Assembly: GCA_949752795.1 (NCBI GenBank)
Contig: OX457075.1
Coordinates: 1,426,001-1,490,000 of the forward strand
Direction: 5' to 3'
DNA length: 64,000 bases
Origin: Hyperoodon ampullatus
Taxonomy: Eukaryota; Chordata; Mammalia; Artiodactyla; Ziphiidae
Position numbers and translations under genes: made by a program. Under the pieces are notes generated by a model, which was not told the DNA's origin, did no database searches, and saw only the letters and a list, made by a program, of their open reading frames with translations. This document shows, one piece after another, positions 12,801-25,000 of this stretch. Numbering within the stretch: position 1 is the stretch's first letter; each line of letters starts with the position of its first letter.

Positions 12801-15707
12801 GATTAGTGTACGTTTTAGGGTAAGGTGTAGGGTTGTAGTTAGATTTAGCTTTAGGGCTAGGGTTAGGGTTAGCGAACGGTAAGATTTAGGGTACAGGAGA
12901 GAGTAGGGTAAAGAGTTAGGGACAGGGTACGCGTCAGGGCATGGATTAGTGTTTGTGTTCGGGTTAGGATTAGGGTACGGTTTAGGGTAAGGTGTTGGGT
13001 TGGTGTTAGGTCTTGGTTTATGGGTATGTTTCGGGTTAGCGAACGTTAAAGTTTAGGGTACAGGTGAGGGTACAGAAAAGTGTTAGGGTCAGGATACATT
13101 TCAGGGCACGGATTAGTATTAGTGTACTGGTTAGGATTACGGTATGGGTTAGGGTAATGGGTAGGGTTCGATTTAAGGTTAGGTTTAGGGCTTTGGTTAG
13201 GGTTAGCAAAATGTAAGGTTTACGTTACAGGTGATGGTACAGAAAAGTGTTAGGGTTAGTGTATGTGTAAGGACACGTGTCAGTGTTACTGTATGGCTTA
13301 GGATTAGCATACGGGTTAGGGTAAGGTGTACGGTTGGGGTTCGGTCTAGGTTTAGTGCTAGGGTTAGGGTTAGTGAACGGTAAGTATTAGGGTACAGGTG
13401 AGGTTAGGGAAAAGTGTTAGGGTCAGGGTACGTGTTAGGGCAGGGGTTAGTGTGGGTTTACAAGTTAGGATTAGTGTGCCGGTTAGGGTAATTTGTAGGG
13501 TTGGCGTTATGGTTAGTGTTAGGAGGAGGGTTAAGTTTAGTGAACTTGTAACGTTTAGGTTACAGCTGAGCGTACGGAAATGTTTTATTGTCAAAGTATG
13601 TTTGTGGTATTGGGTTAGTGTTAGTGCACGGGTTAAGATTAGTGTACGTGTGAGGGTAAGGAGTAGGGTTGTAGTTAGGTTTAGGTTTTGGGCTAGGTTT
13701 ATGGTTAACAAATGGTAAAGTTTAGAGTTACTGTTAGTGTTAGGGTTAGGGTTAGGGGTAGGGTTAGGGTAGGTGTTAGGGCACGAGTTAGTGTTAGTGT
13801 ATGGGTTATGATTAGGGTATGGGTTAGGGTAAGGTGTAGGGTTGGGATTAGTTTTAGGTTTAGGGCTAGTGTTAGGTTTAGCGAATAGGTAATATTAGAG
13901 TACAGGTGAGCATATGGAAACGAGTTAGGGTCAGGGTTCATGTTAGGGCACACGTTAGTGTTAGTTTAAGGATAAGGATTAGGGTACATGTTAGGGTTAG
14001 GTGTAGGGTTGGGGTTGGGTTTAGGGTTAGGTTTAGACCTAGTGTTAGGGTTAGTGAATGGTAAGGTTTAGGGTTCAGGTGTGGGTATGGAAAAGTGATA
14101 GGGTCAGGGTAAGTGTTAAGGCACGTAATAGTGTTAGTGTACTGGTTAGGAGTAGGGTTAGGGATAGGGTAATTGGTAGGGTTGGAGATATGTTTAGTGT
14201 TAGGGCTAGGGTTAGGGTTAGCGAACGAGTAAGTTTTAGGTTACAGGTGAGGGTACGGAAATGTTTTAGTGTCAAAGTAAGTGTGCAGGAATGGGTTAGT
14301 GTTAGTGTACGCATTAACATTATTGTACGTGTTAGGGTAAGGTGTAGGGTTGTAGTTAGATTTAGCTTTAGGGCTAGAGTTAGGGTTAGCGAACGGTAAG
14401 ATTTGGGGTACAGGAGAGAGTAGGGTAAAGAGTTAGGGGCAGGGTACGTGTCAGGGCATGGATTAGTGTTTGTGTATGGGTTAGGATTAGAGTACGGTTT
14501 AGGGTAAGGTGTTGGGTTGGTGTTAGGGCTTGGTTTAGGGGTATGTTTCGGGTTAGCGAATGCTAAAGTTTAGGGTACAGTTGTGGGTACAGAAAAGTGT
14601 TAGGGTCAGGATACGTTTTAGGGCACGGATTAGTATTAGTGTACTGGTTAGGATTACGGTATGGGTTAGGGTAATGGGTAGGTTTGGGTTCAGGGTTTGG
14701 TTTAGGTCTATGGTTAGGGTTAGCGAAATGTAAGGTTTAGGTTACAGGTGATGGTACAGAAATGTGTTAGTATCAGGGTACATGTTAGGGCACGGATTAG
14801 TTTTAGTGTACTGGTTAGGATTGGGTACGCGTTAGGGTAAGGTTTAGGGATGGGGTTAGGTTTACGTTTAGGTCTAGGGTTAAGGATAGCAAACGGTATG
14901 GTGTAGGGTACAGGTGAGTGTACAGAAAAGTGTAATGGTCAAGGTACCTGTTAGGGCACGTCTAGTGTTATTGTATGGGTTAGGATTAAGGTACGGGTTA
15001 GGGTAATGTGTAGGGTTGGCATTAGGGTTAAGTTTAGGGCTAGGGTTAGGGTTAGCGAACAGGTAAGTTTTATGGTACATGAGTGTACGGAAACATGTTA
15101 GTGTCAAAGTACGTGTGAGGGCACTGCATAATTTTGGTGTACGGGTTAAGATTAGTGTACGGGTTTGGGTATGGTGTAGAGTTGGTGTTAGCATTACGTT
15201 TAGGGCTAGGGTTACGGTTAGCGACCCAGTAAGCTTTAGGGTACAGGTGAGGGTTCGGAAAACGTTTAGGATCAGGGTATGTGTTAGGACACCTGTTAGT
15301 GTTAGTGTACGTGTCAGGATAAGCGTACAGTTTAGGGTAAGGTGTCGGGTTGGGGTTAGGGTTAGGTTTAGGGCTAGGCTGAGGGTTAGTGAACGGGTAA
15401 GCTTTAGGGTACAGTTGAGGGTACGGAAAAGCGTTTGGGTCAGGTTATGTGTTAGGAAACGTGTTAGTGTTAATGTATGGTTAGGATTAGGGTATGGGTT
15501 AGGATAATGGTTAGGGTTTGCGTTAGGGTTGGGGATAGGCTTAGCGAACGGTTAAGGCTTATGATACATGTGAGTGTATGGAAACGTGTTTGTGTCAAAG
15601 TACGTGTGAGGGCATGGGTTAGTGTTAATGTAGGGGTTAAAAATAGGGTACGGATTAGAGTAAGGTGTAGGCTTGGTGTTAGGGTCAGGTTTAAGTCTAC
15701 AGTTAGA
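9880..15707 (+). repeat. HOR copy, 5828 bp, about 35 monomers, internal duplication
   Basis: T1 to T20 run in order from 9880 to about 13205. A T21/T12 hybrid at about 13206 returns the series to T12-T13, and T13-T26 then follow to 15707, with T23 at 15055-15220. The second passage through T13-T20 is offset by 1517 bp, nine monomers (11853 matches 13370; 12436 matches 13953; 13038 matches 14555). The first T12, starting at 11719, also lacks about 29 bp between two copies of gttagtgtat. This is the last HOR with a separate T23. Confidence 0.8.
15055..15220 (+). repeat. Monomer type T23, last separate copy
   Basis: This is the rightmost unfused T23. From the HOR starting at 15708 onward, T22 and T23 are one hybrid monomer, giving the 25-monomer form. 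Confidence 0.75.
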
Positions 15708-17849
15708 GTTAGCTAACAATAATGTCTAGCGTACAGGTGAGGGTATGGAAAAGTGTTAGGGTCAGGGTACGTTACAGGGCACTGGTTAGTGTTAGTGTAC
15801 GGTTTAGGATTAGGGTATGGGTTACGGTAAGATGTAGGGTTGCCCTTAGGGTTAGGTTTAGAGCTAGGGTTAGGGTTAGCGAAGGGGTAAGTTTTAGGTT
15901 ACAGGGGAGGGTACGGAAATGTTTTAGGGTCAAAATACATTTGCGGGAATGGGTTAGTGTTAGTGTACGGGTTAAGATTAGTGTACGTGTTAGGGTAAGG
16001 TGTAGGGTTGGAGTTAGATTTAGCTTTAGGGCTAGGGTTAGGGATAGCGAAATGTAAGGTTTAGGATAAAGGTGCGGGTACAGAAAAGTGTTACGGTCCG
16101 TGTACATGTCAGGGCACGGATTAGTATTAGGGTACGGGTTAGGATTAGAGTACGGATTAGAGTAAGGTGTAGGATTGGGGTTAGCTTTAGAGAATAGGTA
16201 ATATTTATGGTACAGGTAAGCATATGGAAACGAGTTAGGGCCAGGCTTGGTGTTAGGGCACAGGTTAATGTTATTGTACGGATTAGGATGAGGGTACATG
16301 TTAGGGTTAGGTGTTGGGTTGGGGTTGGGTTTAGGGTTAGGTTTAGACCTAGGGTTAGGGTTAGTGAATGGTAAGGTTTAGGGTTCAGGTGTGGGTATGG
16401 AAAAGTGTTAGGGTCAGGGTAAGTGTTAAGGCACGGATTAGTGTTAGTGTACGGGTTAGGATTAGGGTACGGGTTAGGCTAATGGGTAGGGTAGGCATTA
16501 TGTTTAGGGTTATGTCTAGGTTTAGGGTTAGCGAACGAGTAAGGTTTAGGTTACAGGTGAGGGTACGGAAATGTATTAGTGTCAAAGTAAGTGTGCGGGA
16601 ATGGGTTAGTGTTAGTGTACGCATTAAGATTTGTGTACGTGTTAGGGTAAGGTGTAGGGTTGTAGTTAGATTTAGCTTTAGGTCTAGGGTTAGGGTTAGC
16701 GAACGGTAAGATTTAGGGTACAGGAGAGAGTAGGGTAAACAGTTAGGGGCAGGGTACATGTCAGGGAATGGATTAGTGTTTGTGAACACGTTAGGATTAG
16801 GGTACGGTGTAGGGTAAGGTTTTGGGTTGGTGTCAGGGCTTGGTTTAGGGGTATGTTTCTGGTTAGCGAACGGTAAAGTTTAAGGTACAGGTGAGGGTAC
16901 AGAAAAGTGTTAGGGTCAGGATACGTTTCAGGGCACGGATTAGTATTAGTGTACTGGTTAGGATTATGGTATGGGTTAGGGTGAAGGGTAGGGTTGGGTT
17001 TAGGGTTAGGTTTATGGCTATGGTTAGGGTTAGCGAAATGTAAGGTTTAGGTTCCAGGTGATGGTCCAGAAATGTGTTAGGATCAGGGGACATGTTAGGG
17101 CACGGATTAGTGTTAGTGTACTGGTTAAGATTGGGTACGCGTTAGGGTAAGGTTGAAGGATGGGGTTAGGTTTACGTTTAGGTCTAGGGTTAAAGATAGC
17201 AAACGGTATGGTTTAGGGTACAGGTGAGTGTACGGAAAAGTGTTATGGTCAGGGTACTGTTAGGGCACGTCTAGTGTTAGTGTATGGGTTCAGATTAGTG
17301 TACGTGTTAGGGTATGCTGTAGGGTTGGTGTTAGCATTATGTTTAGGGCTAGGGTTACGGTTAGCGAACCAGTAAGTTTTAGGGTACAGGTGAGGGTACG
17401 GAAAACTTTTAGGGTCAATTTATGTGTTAGGACACCTGTTAGAGTTAGTGTAAGTGTGAGACTTAGAGTCCAGTTAGGGTAAGGTGTGGGGTTGGGGTTA
17501 GGGTTAGGTTTAGGGCTAGGCTTAGGGTTAGCGAACGGGTAAGTTTTAGGGTACAGTTGAGGGTACGGAAAAGAGTTTGGGTCAGGTTATGTGTTAGGAA
17601 ACGTGTTAGTGTTAATGTATGGTTAGGATTAGGGTATGGGTTAGGGTAATGGTTAGGGTTGGCGTTAGGGTTGGGGAAAGGCTTAGCGAACGGTTAAGGC
17701 TTATGGTACATGTGAGTGTATGGAAACGTGTTAGTGTCAAAGTACGTGTGAGGTCATGGGTTAGTGTTAGTGTAGGGGTTAAAAATAGGGTAAGGGTTAG
17801 AGTAAGGTGTAGGCTTGGTGTTAGGGTTAGGTTTAATTCTACAGTTAGG
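15708..17849 (+). repeat. HOR copy, 2142 bp, 13 monomers, T5-T16 deleted
   Basis: T1, T2 and T3 are followed by a T4/T16 hybrid. Its left part has the T4 signature (aatattt, aagcatatgg, caggcttgg) and its right part the T16 tail (gtacatgttagggttagg), leading into T17 at about 16354. T17-T22 and T24-T26 complete the unit. The monomer starting near 17198 is a T22/T23 fusion: T22 core with the T23 tail (gggtatgctgtagggttgg). All later complete HORs carry this fusion. Confidence 0.8.
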
Positions 17850-20800
17850 GTTAGCTAACGATTAGGTTTAGCGTACAGGTGAGGGTATGGAAAAGTGTTA
17901 GGGTCAGGGTACGTCTCAGGGCACTCGTTAGTGTTAGTGTACGGTTTAGGATTAGGATATGGGTTAGGGTAAGATGTAGGGTTGGCGTTAGGGTTAGGTT
18001 TAGAGCTAGGGTTAGGGTTAGCGAATGTGTAATGTTTAGGTTACAGGGGAGGGTATGGAAATGTTTTAGGGTCAAAATACATTTGCGGGAATGTGTTAGT
18101 GTTAGTGTACGGGTTAAGATTAGTGTACGTGTTAGGGTAAGGTGTAGGGTTGGAGTTAGATTTAGCTTTAGGGCTAGGGTTAGGGTTAGCGAAATGTAAG
18201 GCTTAGGGTACAGGTGAGGGGACAGAAAAGGGTTATGGTCCATGTACGTGTCAGGGCACGGATTAGTATTAGGGTACGGGTTAGGATTACAGTACGGATT
18301 AGGGTAAGGTGTAGGATTGGGGTTAGGGTTAGGGTTAGGCTTAGGGTTAGCAAATACGTAATATTTAGGGTACAGGTAAGCATATGGAAACGAGTTAGGG
18401 TCAGGCTTGGTGTTAGGGAACTGGTTAGTGTTATTGTAGGGATTAGGATTAGGGTACGGGTTAGGATTTTGTGTAGGGTTGTGGATAGTGTTAGGCTTAG
18501 ACATAGGGTTAGTGTTAGCGAACAGTTAAGGTTTACGGTACACAGGAGGGTACGGAAACGTGTTAGTGTCAAAGTACATGTGAGGGCATTGCTTAATTTT
18601 GGTGTACGGGTTAAGATTAGTGTATGGGTTAGGGTATGGTGTAAGGTCGGTGTTAGCGTTGTTTAGGGAAAGGGCTAGGTTTAGCGAACGGTAAGATTTA
18701 GGGTACTGGAGAGGATATGGAAAAGTGTTAGGCTCAGGGTACATGTTAGGGCACGGGTTAGTGTTAGTGTACGGGTTAGGATTAGGGTATGGGTTAGGGA
18801 AAGGTGTAGTGTTGGGTTTATGTTTAGATGTAGGGTTGGGGTTAGGGTTAGCGAATAGGTAACATTTAGGGTACAGGTGAGCTTATGGAAACGAGTTAGG
18901 GTCAGGGTTCATATTAGGGCACAGGTTAGTGTTAGTGTACGGATGAGGATTAGGTTACGGTTTAGGGTCACGTGTAGGGTTGGGGTTAGGGTTAGGTTTA
19001 GACATAGGGTTAGGGTTAGCGAATTGTAAGATTTAGGGTACAGGAGTGGGTATGGAAAAGTGATAGGGTCAGGGTACGTGTTAGGGCATGGATTAGTTTT
19101 AGTGTACGGGTAAGGTTTAGGGTACGGGTTAGAGAAATGGGTAGGGTTGGTGTTATGGTTAGGGCTTGGGTTAGAGTTAGCGAACGGGTAAGGTTTACGG
19201 TACACGGGAGGGTACGGAAACGTGTTAGCGTCAAAGTACATGTGAGGGCATGGGTTAGTTTTTTGTACGGGTTAAGTTTAGTGTACGGGTTAGGGTATGC
19301 TGTAGGGTTGGTGTTAGCGTTATGTTTAGGGCTAGGGTTAGGGTTAGCGAATGGTAAGATTTAGGGTACAGGAGAAAATACGGAAAAGTGTTAGGGTCAG
19401 GGTACGTGTTAGGGCATGGGTTAGTGTTAGTGTATGGGTTGGGATTAGGGTACGGGTTAGGGTAAGGGGTAGGGTTGCAGTTAGGGTTAGGGCTAGGGCT
19501 AGGGCTAGGGTTAGGGTTAGCGAATGCGTAAGGTTTAGGGTACAGGTGAGGGTACGAAAAGTGTTAGGGTCAGGGTACGTGTCAGGGCATGGCTTAGTAT
19601 TAGTATACTGATTAGGATTAGGGTACGGTTTGGGTAAGGATTAGGTTTCGGGTTATGGTAGGCTTTATGGCTAGGGTTAGGGTTAGCGAAATGTCAGGTT
19701 TAGGGTACAGGTGATGGTACAGAAAAGTGTTAGGTTTAGTGTATGTGTTAGGACACGTGTCAGTGTTAGTGTGTGGCTTAGGATTAGCATACGGCTTAGG
19801 GTAAGCTGTACGGTTGGGGTTAGGTCTAGGTTTAGGGCTAGGGTTAGGGTTAGCGACCGGTAAGGTTTAGGTTACAGGTGAGGTTACGGAAAGGTGTTAT
19901 GGTCAGGGTACGTGTTAGGGCAGAAGTTAGTGTGGGTTTACAGGTTAGGATTAGGGTATGGGTTAGGGTAATTGGTAGGGTTGGCGTTATGCTTAGTGTT
20001 AGGGGTAAGGTTAAGTTTAGTGAACGGGTAAGGTTTAGGTTACAGCTGAGTGTACGGAAATATTTTATTGTCAAAGTACGTGTGCGGTATTGGGTTAGTG
20101 TTAGTGTACGGGCTAAGATTGGTGTACGTGTTAGGAGTAGGGATGTAGATAAGTTTAGGTTTGGGGCTAGGGTTATGGTTAACAAATGGTAAAGTTTAGG
20201 GTTAGTTTAGGGTTAGGGGTAGGGGTAGGGTTAGGGTAGGTGTTAGGGCACAGGTTAGTGTTAGTGTACGGATTAGGATTAGGGTACGGGTTAAGGTTAG
20301 GTGTAGGGTTAGGGTTAGGTTTAGGTTTAGGGCTAGTGTTAGGGTTAGCGAATAGGTAACATTAGAGTACAGGTGAGAGTATGGGAAAGAGTTAAGGTCA
20401 GCGTTCATGTTAGGGCACAGGTTAGTGTTAGTTTAAGGATTAGGATTAGGGTACATGTTAGGGTTAGATGTAGGGTTGGGGTTGTGTTTAGGGTTAGGTT
20501 TAGACCTAGGGTTAGGGTTAGTGAATGGTAAGGTTTAGGGTTCAGGTGTGGGTATGGAAAAGTGTTAGGGTCAGGGTAAGTGTTAAGGCACAGATTAGTG
20601 TTAGTGTACGGGTTAGGATTAGGGTACGGGTTAGGCAAATGGATAGGGTTGGCATTATGTTTAGTGTTAGAGCTAGTGTAAGGGTTAGCGAACGAGTAAG
20701 GTTTAGGTTACAGGTGAGGGTACGGAAATGTATTAGTGTCAAAGTAAGTGTGCGGGAATGGGTTAGTGTTAGTGTATGCATTAAGATTAGTGTACGTGTT

Positions 20801-22004
20801 AGGGTAAGGTGTAGGGTTGTAATTAGATTTAGCTTTAGGGCTAGGGTTAGGGTTAGCGAACGGTAAGATTTAGGGTACAGGAGAGAGTAGGGTAAACAGT
20901 TAGGGGCAGGGTACATGTCAGGGCCTGGATTACTGTTTGTGTACGGGTTAGGATTAGGGTACGGTTTAGGGTAAGGTGTTGGGTTGGTGTTAGGGCTTGG
21001 TTTAGGGGTATGTTTTGGGTTAGCGAACAGTAAAGTTTAAGGTACAGGTGAGGGTACAGAAAAGTGTTAGGGTCAGGATACGTTTCAGGGCACGGATTAG
21101 TATTAGTGTATTGGTTAGGATTATGGTATGGGTTAGGGTGATGTGTAGGGTTGCGTTTAGGGTTAGGTTTAGGGCTATGGTTAGGGTTAGCGAAATGTAA
21201 GATTTAGGTTCCAGGTGATGGTCCAGAAATGTGTTAGGATCAGGGGACATGTTAGGGCACGGATTAGTGTTAGTGTACTGGTTAGGATTGGGTACGCGTT
21301 AGGGTAATGTTGAGTGATGGGGCTAAGTTTACGTTTAGGTCTAGGGTTAAGGATAGCAAACGGTATGGTTTAGGGTACAGGTGAGTGTACGGAAAAGTGT
21401 TACGGTCAGGCTACCTGTTAGGGCACGTCTAGTGTTAGTGTATGGGTTAGGATTAGTGTATGGGTTAGTGTATGGTGTAGGGTTGGTGTTAGCGTTATGT
21501 TTAGGGCGAGGGTTACGGTTAGCGAACCAGTAAGTTTTAGGGACAGGTGAGGTTACGGAAAACTTTTAGGGTCAGTGTATGTGTTAGGACACCTGTTAGT
21601 GTTAGTGTACGTGTCACGATCAGCGTACAGTTAGGGTAAGTTGTGGGGTTGCGGTTAGTGTTAGGTTTAGGGCTAGGCTTAGGGTTAGCGAACGGGTAAG
21701 TTTTAGGGTACAGTTGAGGGTACGGAAAAGAGTTTGAGTCAGGTTATGTGTAGGAAACGTGTTAGTGTTAATGTATGGTTAGGATTAGGGTATGGGTTAG
21801 GGTAATGGTTAGGGTTGGCATTAGGGTTAGGGAAGGCTTAGCGAACGGTTAAGGCTTATGGTACATGTGAGTGTATGGAAACGTGTTAGTGTCAAAGTTC
21901 GTGTGAGGTCATGGGTTAGTGTTAGTGTAGGGGTTAATAATAGGGTACGGGTTAAAGTAAGGTGTAGGCTTGGTGTAAGGGCTAGGTTTAAGCCTACAGT
22001 TAGG
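17850..22004 (+). repeat. Reference HOR copy, 4155 bp, 25 monomers
   Basis: This is the best copy for describing the HOR. Monomer junctions are at 17854 (T1), 18021, 18189, 18350 (T4), 18518, 18684, 18851, 19019 (T8), 19180, 19347, 19520, 19685 (T12), 19854, 20020, 20182 (T15), 20348, 20521, 20688 (T18), 20856, 21023, 21190, 21355 (T22), 21522 (T24), 21688 and 21841 (T26). Signatures: T2 acatttgcggga; T3 aaggcttag; T4 aagcatatgg; T5 cattgcttaattttgg; T6 tactggagagg; T7 gagcttatgg; T8 caggagtggg; T9 T-tract; T10 caggagaaaatacgg; T12 atgtcagg; T13 gcgaccgg; T14 cagctgag; T15 aacaaatgg; T16 aacattagag; T17 caggtgtggg; T18 gaaatgtattag; T19 caggagagag; T20 gatacgtttcag; T21 ggtccagaaatg; T24 gaaaacttttag; T25 gagtttgag; T26 gtgaggtcatgg. 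Lengths run from 153 (T25) to 173 bp (T10, T16). Confidence 0.85.
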
Positions 22005-25000
22005 GTTAGCTATCGATTAGGTTTAACGTACAGTTGAGGGTATGGAAAAGTGTTAGGGTCAGTGTACGTCTCAGAGCACTGGTTAGTGTTAGTGTACAGT
22101 TTAGGATTAGGGTATGGGTTAGGGTAAGATGTAGGGTTGGCGTTAGGGTTAGGTTTAGATCTCGGGATAGGGTTAACGAATGGGTAAGGTTTAGGTTACA
22201 AGGGAAGGTATGGAAATGTTTTAGGGTCAAAATACATTTGCGGGAATGGGTTAGTGTTAATGTGCGGGTTAAGATTAGTGTACTTGTTAGGGTAAGGTAT
22301 AGGGTTGGAGTTAGATTTAGCTTTAGGGCTAGGGTTAGGGTTAGCGAAATGTAAGGCTTAGGGTACAGGTGAGGGTACAGAAAAGGGTTACGGTCCGTGT
22401 ACGTGTCAGGGCATCGATTAGTATTAGGGTACGGGTTAGGATTACAGTATGGATTAGTGTTAGGGTTATGGTTAGGGTTAGGGTTAGGGTTAGGGTTAGC
22501 GAATAGGTAATATTTAGGGTACAGGTAAGCATATGGAAACGAGTTAGGGTCAGGCTTGGTGTTAGGGCACAGGTTAGTGTTATTGTACGGAGTAGGATTA
22601 GGGTAAGGGTTATGATTTTGTGTAGGGTTGTGGATAGTGTTAGGCTTAGACCTAGGGTTAGTGTTAGCAAACAGGTAAGGTTTACGGTACACAGGAGGGT
22701 ACGGAAACGTGTTAGTGTCAAAGTACATGTGAGGGCATTGCTTAATTTTGGTGTACAGGTTATGATTAGTGTATGGGTTAGGGTATGGTGTAAGGTTGCT
22801 GTTAGCGTTGTTTAGGGAAAGGGCTAGGTTTAGTGAATGTTAAGATTTAGGGTACTGGAGAGGATATGGAAAAGTGTTAGGCTCAGAGTACGTGTTAGGG
22901 CACGGGTTAGTGTTAGTGTAAGGGTTAGGTTTAGGATATGGTTTAGGGAAAGGTGTAAGGTTGGGGTTATGTTTAGGTGTAGGGTTGTGGTTAGGGTTAG
23001 ATAATAGGTAACATTTAGGGTACAGGTGAGCTTATGGAAACGAGTTAGGGTCAGGGTTCATGTTAGGGCACAGGTTAGTGTTAGTGTACGGATTAGGATT
23101 AGGGTAAGTGTTAGGGTTAGGTTTAGGTTTAGACATAAAATTAGGGTTAGCGAATGGTAAGATTTATGGTATAGGATTGGGTATGGAAAAGTGTTAGGGT
23201 CAGGGTACGTGTTAGGGCATGGATTAGTGTTAGTGTACGGTTAAGGATTAGGGTACGGTTTAGGGAAATGGGTAGGGTTGGTGTTATGGTTAGCGTTAGG
23301 GCTAGGGATAGAGTTAGCGAACGGGTAAGATTTACGGTACACGGGAGGGTAGGGAAACGTGTTAGTGTCAAAGTTCATGTGAGGGCAATGGTTAGTTTTT
23401 TTGTACGCGTTAAGTTTAGTGTACGGGTTAGGGTATGCTGTAGGGTTGGTGTTAGCGTTATGTTTAGGGCTAGGGTTAGTGTTAGCGAATGGTAAGATTT
23501 AGGGTACAGGAGAAAATACGGAAAAGTGTTAGAGTTAGGGTACGTGTTAGGGCATGGGTTAGTGTTAGTGTATGGGTTGCGATTAGGGTAAGAGGTAGGG
23601 TTGCGGTTAGGGTTAGGGCTAGAGCTAGGGCAAGGGTTAGGGTTAGCGAATGGGTAAGGTTTAGGGTACAGGTGAGGGTACGGAAAATTGTTAGGGTCAG
23701 GGTACTTGTCAGGGCATGGCTTAGTATTAGTATACTGGTTAGGATTAGGGTACGGTTTGGGTAAGGTTTAGGGTTGGGGTTAGGGTTAGCTTTATGGCTA
23801 GAGTTAGGGTTAGTAAAATGTCAGGTTTATGGTACAGGTGATGGTACAGAAAAGTGTTAGGGTTAGTGTATGTGTTAGGATACGTGTCAGTGTTAGAGTA
23901 TGGCTTAGGATTAGCATACGGGTTAGGGTAAGGTGTACGGTTGGGGTTAGGTCTAGGTTTAAGGCAAGGGTTAGGGTTAGCGACCGGTAAGGTTTAGGAT
24001 ACAGGTGAGGTTGCGGAAAAGTGTTAGGGTCAGGGTACGTGTTTGGGCAGGGGTTACTGTAGGTTTACCAGTTAGGATTCGGGTGCGGGTTAGGGTAACT
24101 GGTAGGGTTGGCGTTATGGCTAGTGTTAGGGATAGGGTTAAGTTTAGTGAACGGGTAAGTTTTAGGTTACAGCTGAGCGTACAGAAATGTTTTATTGTCA
24201 AAGTGCATGTGCGGTATTGGGTTAGTGTTAGTGTATGGGTTAAGATTAGTGTACGTGTTAGGAGTAGGGTTGTAGTTAAGTTTAGGTTTGGGGCTAGGGT
24301 TATGTTTAACAAATGGCAAAGTTTAGGGTTAGTGTTAGGGTTAGTGTTAGGGTTAGGGGTAGGGGTAGGGTTAGGTTAGGTGTTAGGGCACGAGTTAGTG
24401 TTAATGTATGGGTTATGATTAGGGTATGGGTTAGGGTAAGGTGTAGGGTTGGGGTTAGGTTTAGGTTTAGGGCTAGTGTTAGGGTAAGGGAATAGGTAAC
24501 ATTAGAGTACAGGTGAGCGTATGGAAAAGAGTTACGTTCAGTGTTCATGTTAGGGCACAGGTTAGTGTTAGTTTAAGGATTAGGATTAGGGTACATGTTA
24601 GGGTTAGGGGTAGGGTTTGGTTTGGGTTTAGGGTTTGGTTTAGACCTAGGGTTAGGGTTAGTGAATGGTAAGGTTTAGGGTTCAGGTGTGGGTACGGAAA
24701 AGTGTAAGGGTCAGGGTAAGTTTTAAGGCATGGATTAGTGTTAGTGTACGGGTTAGGATTAGGGTACGGGTTAGGCTAATGGGTAGGGTTGGCGTTATGT
24801 ATAGTGTTAGGGCTAGGGTTATGGTTAGCGAATGAGTAAGATTTAGGTTACAGGTGAGGGTACGGAAATGTATTAGTGTCAAAGTCTGTGTGCGTGATTG
24901 CGTTAGTGTTAGTGTACGCATTAAGATTAGTGTACGTGTTAGGGTAAGGTGTAGGGTTGTAGTTAGATTTAGCTTTATCGCTAGGGTTAGGGTTAGCAAA

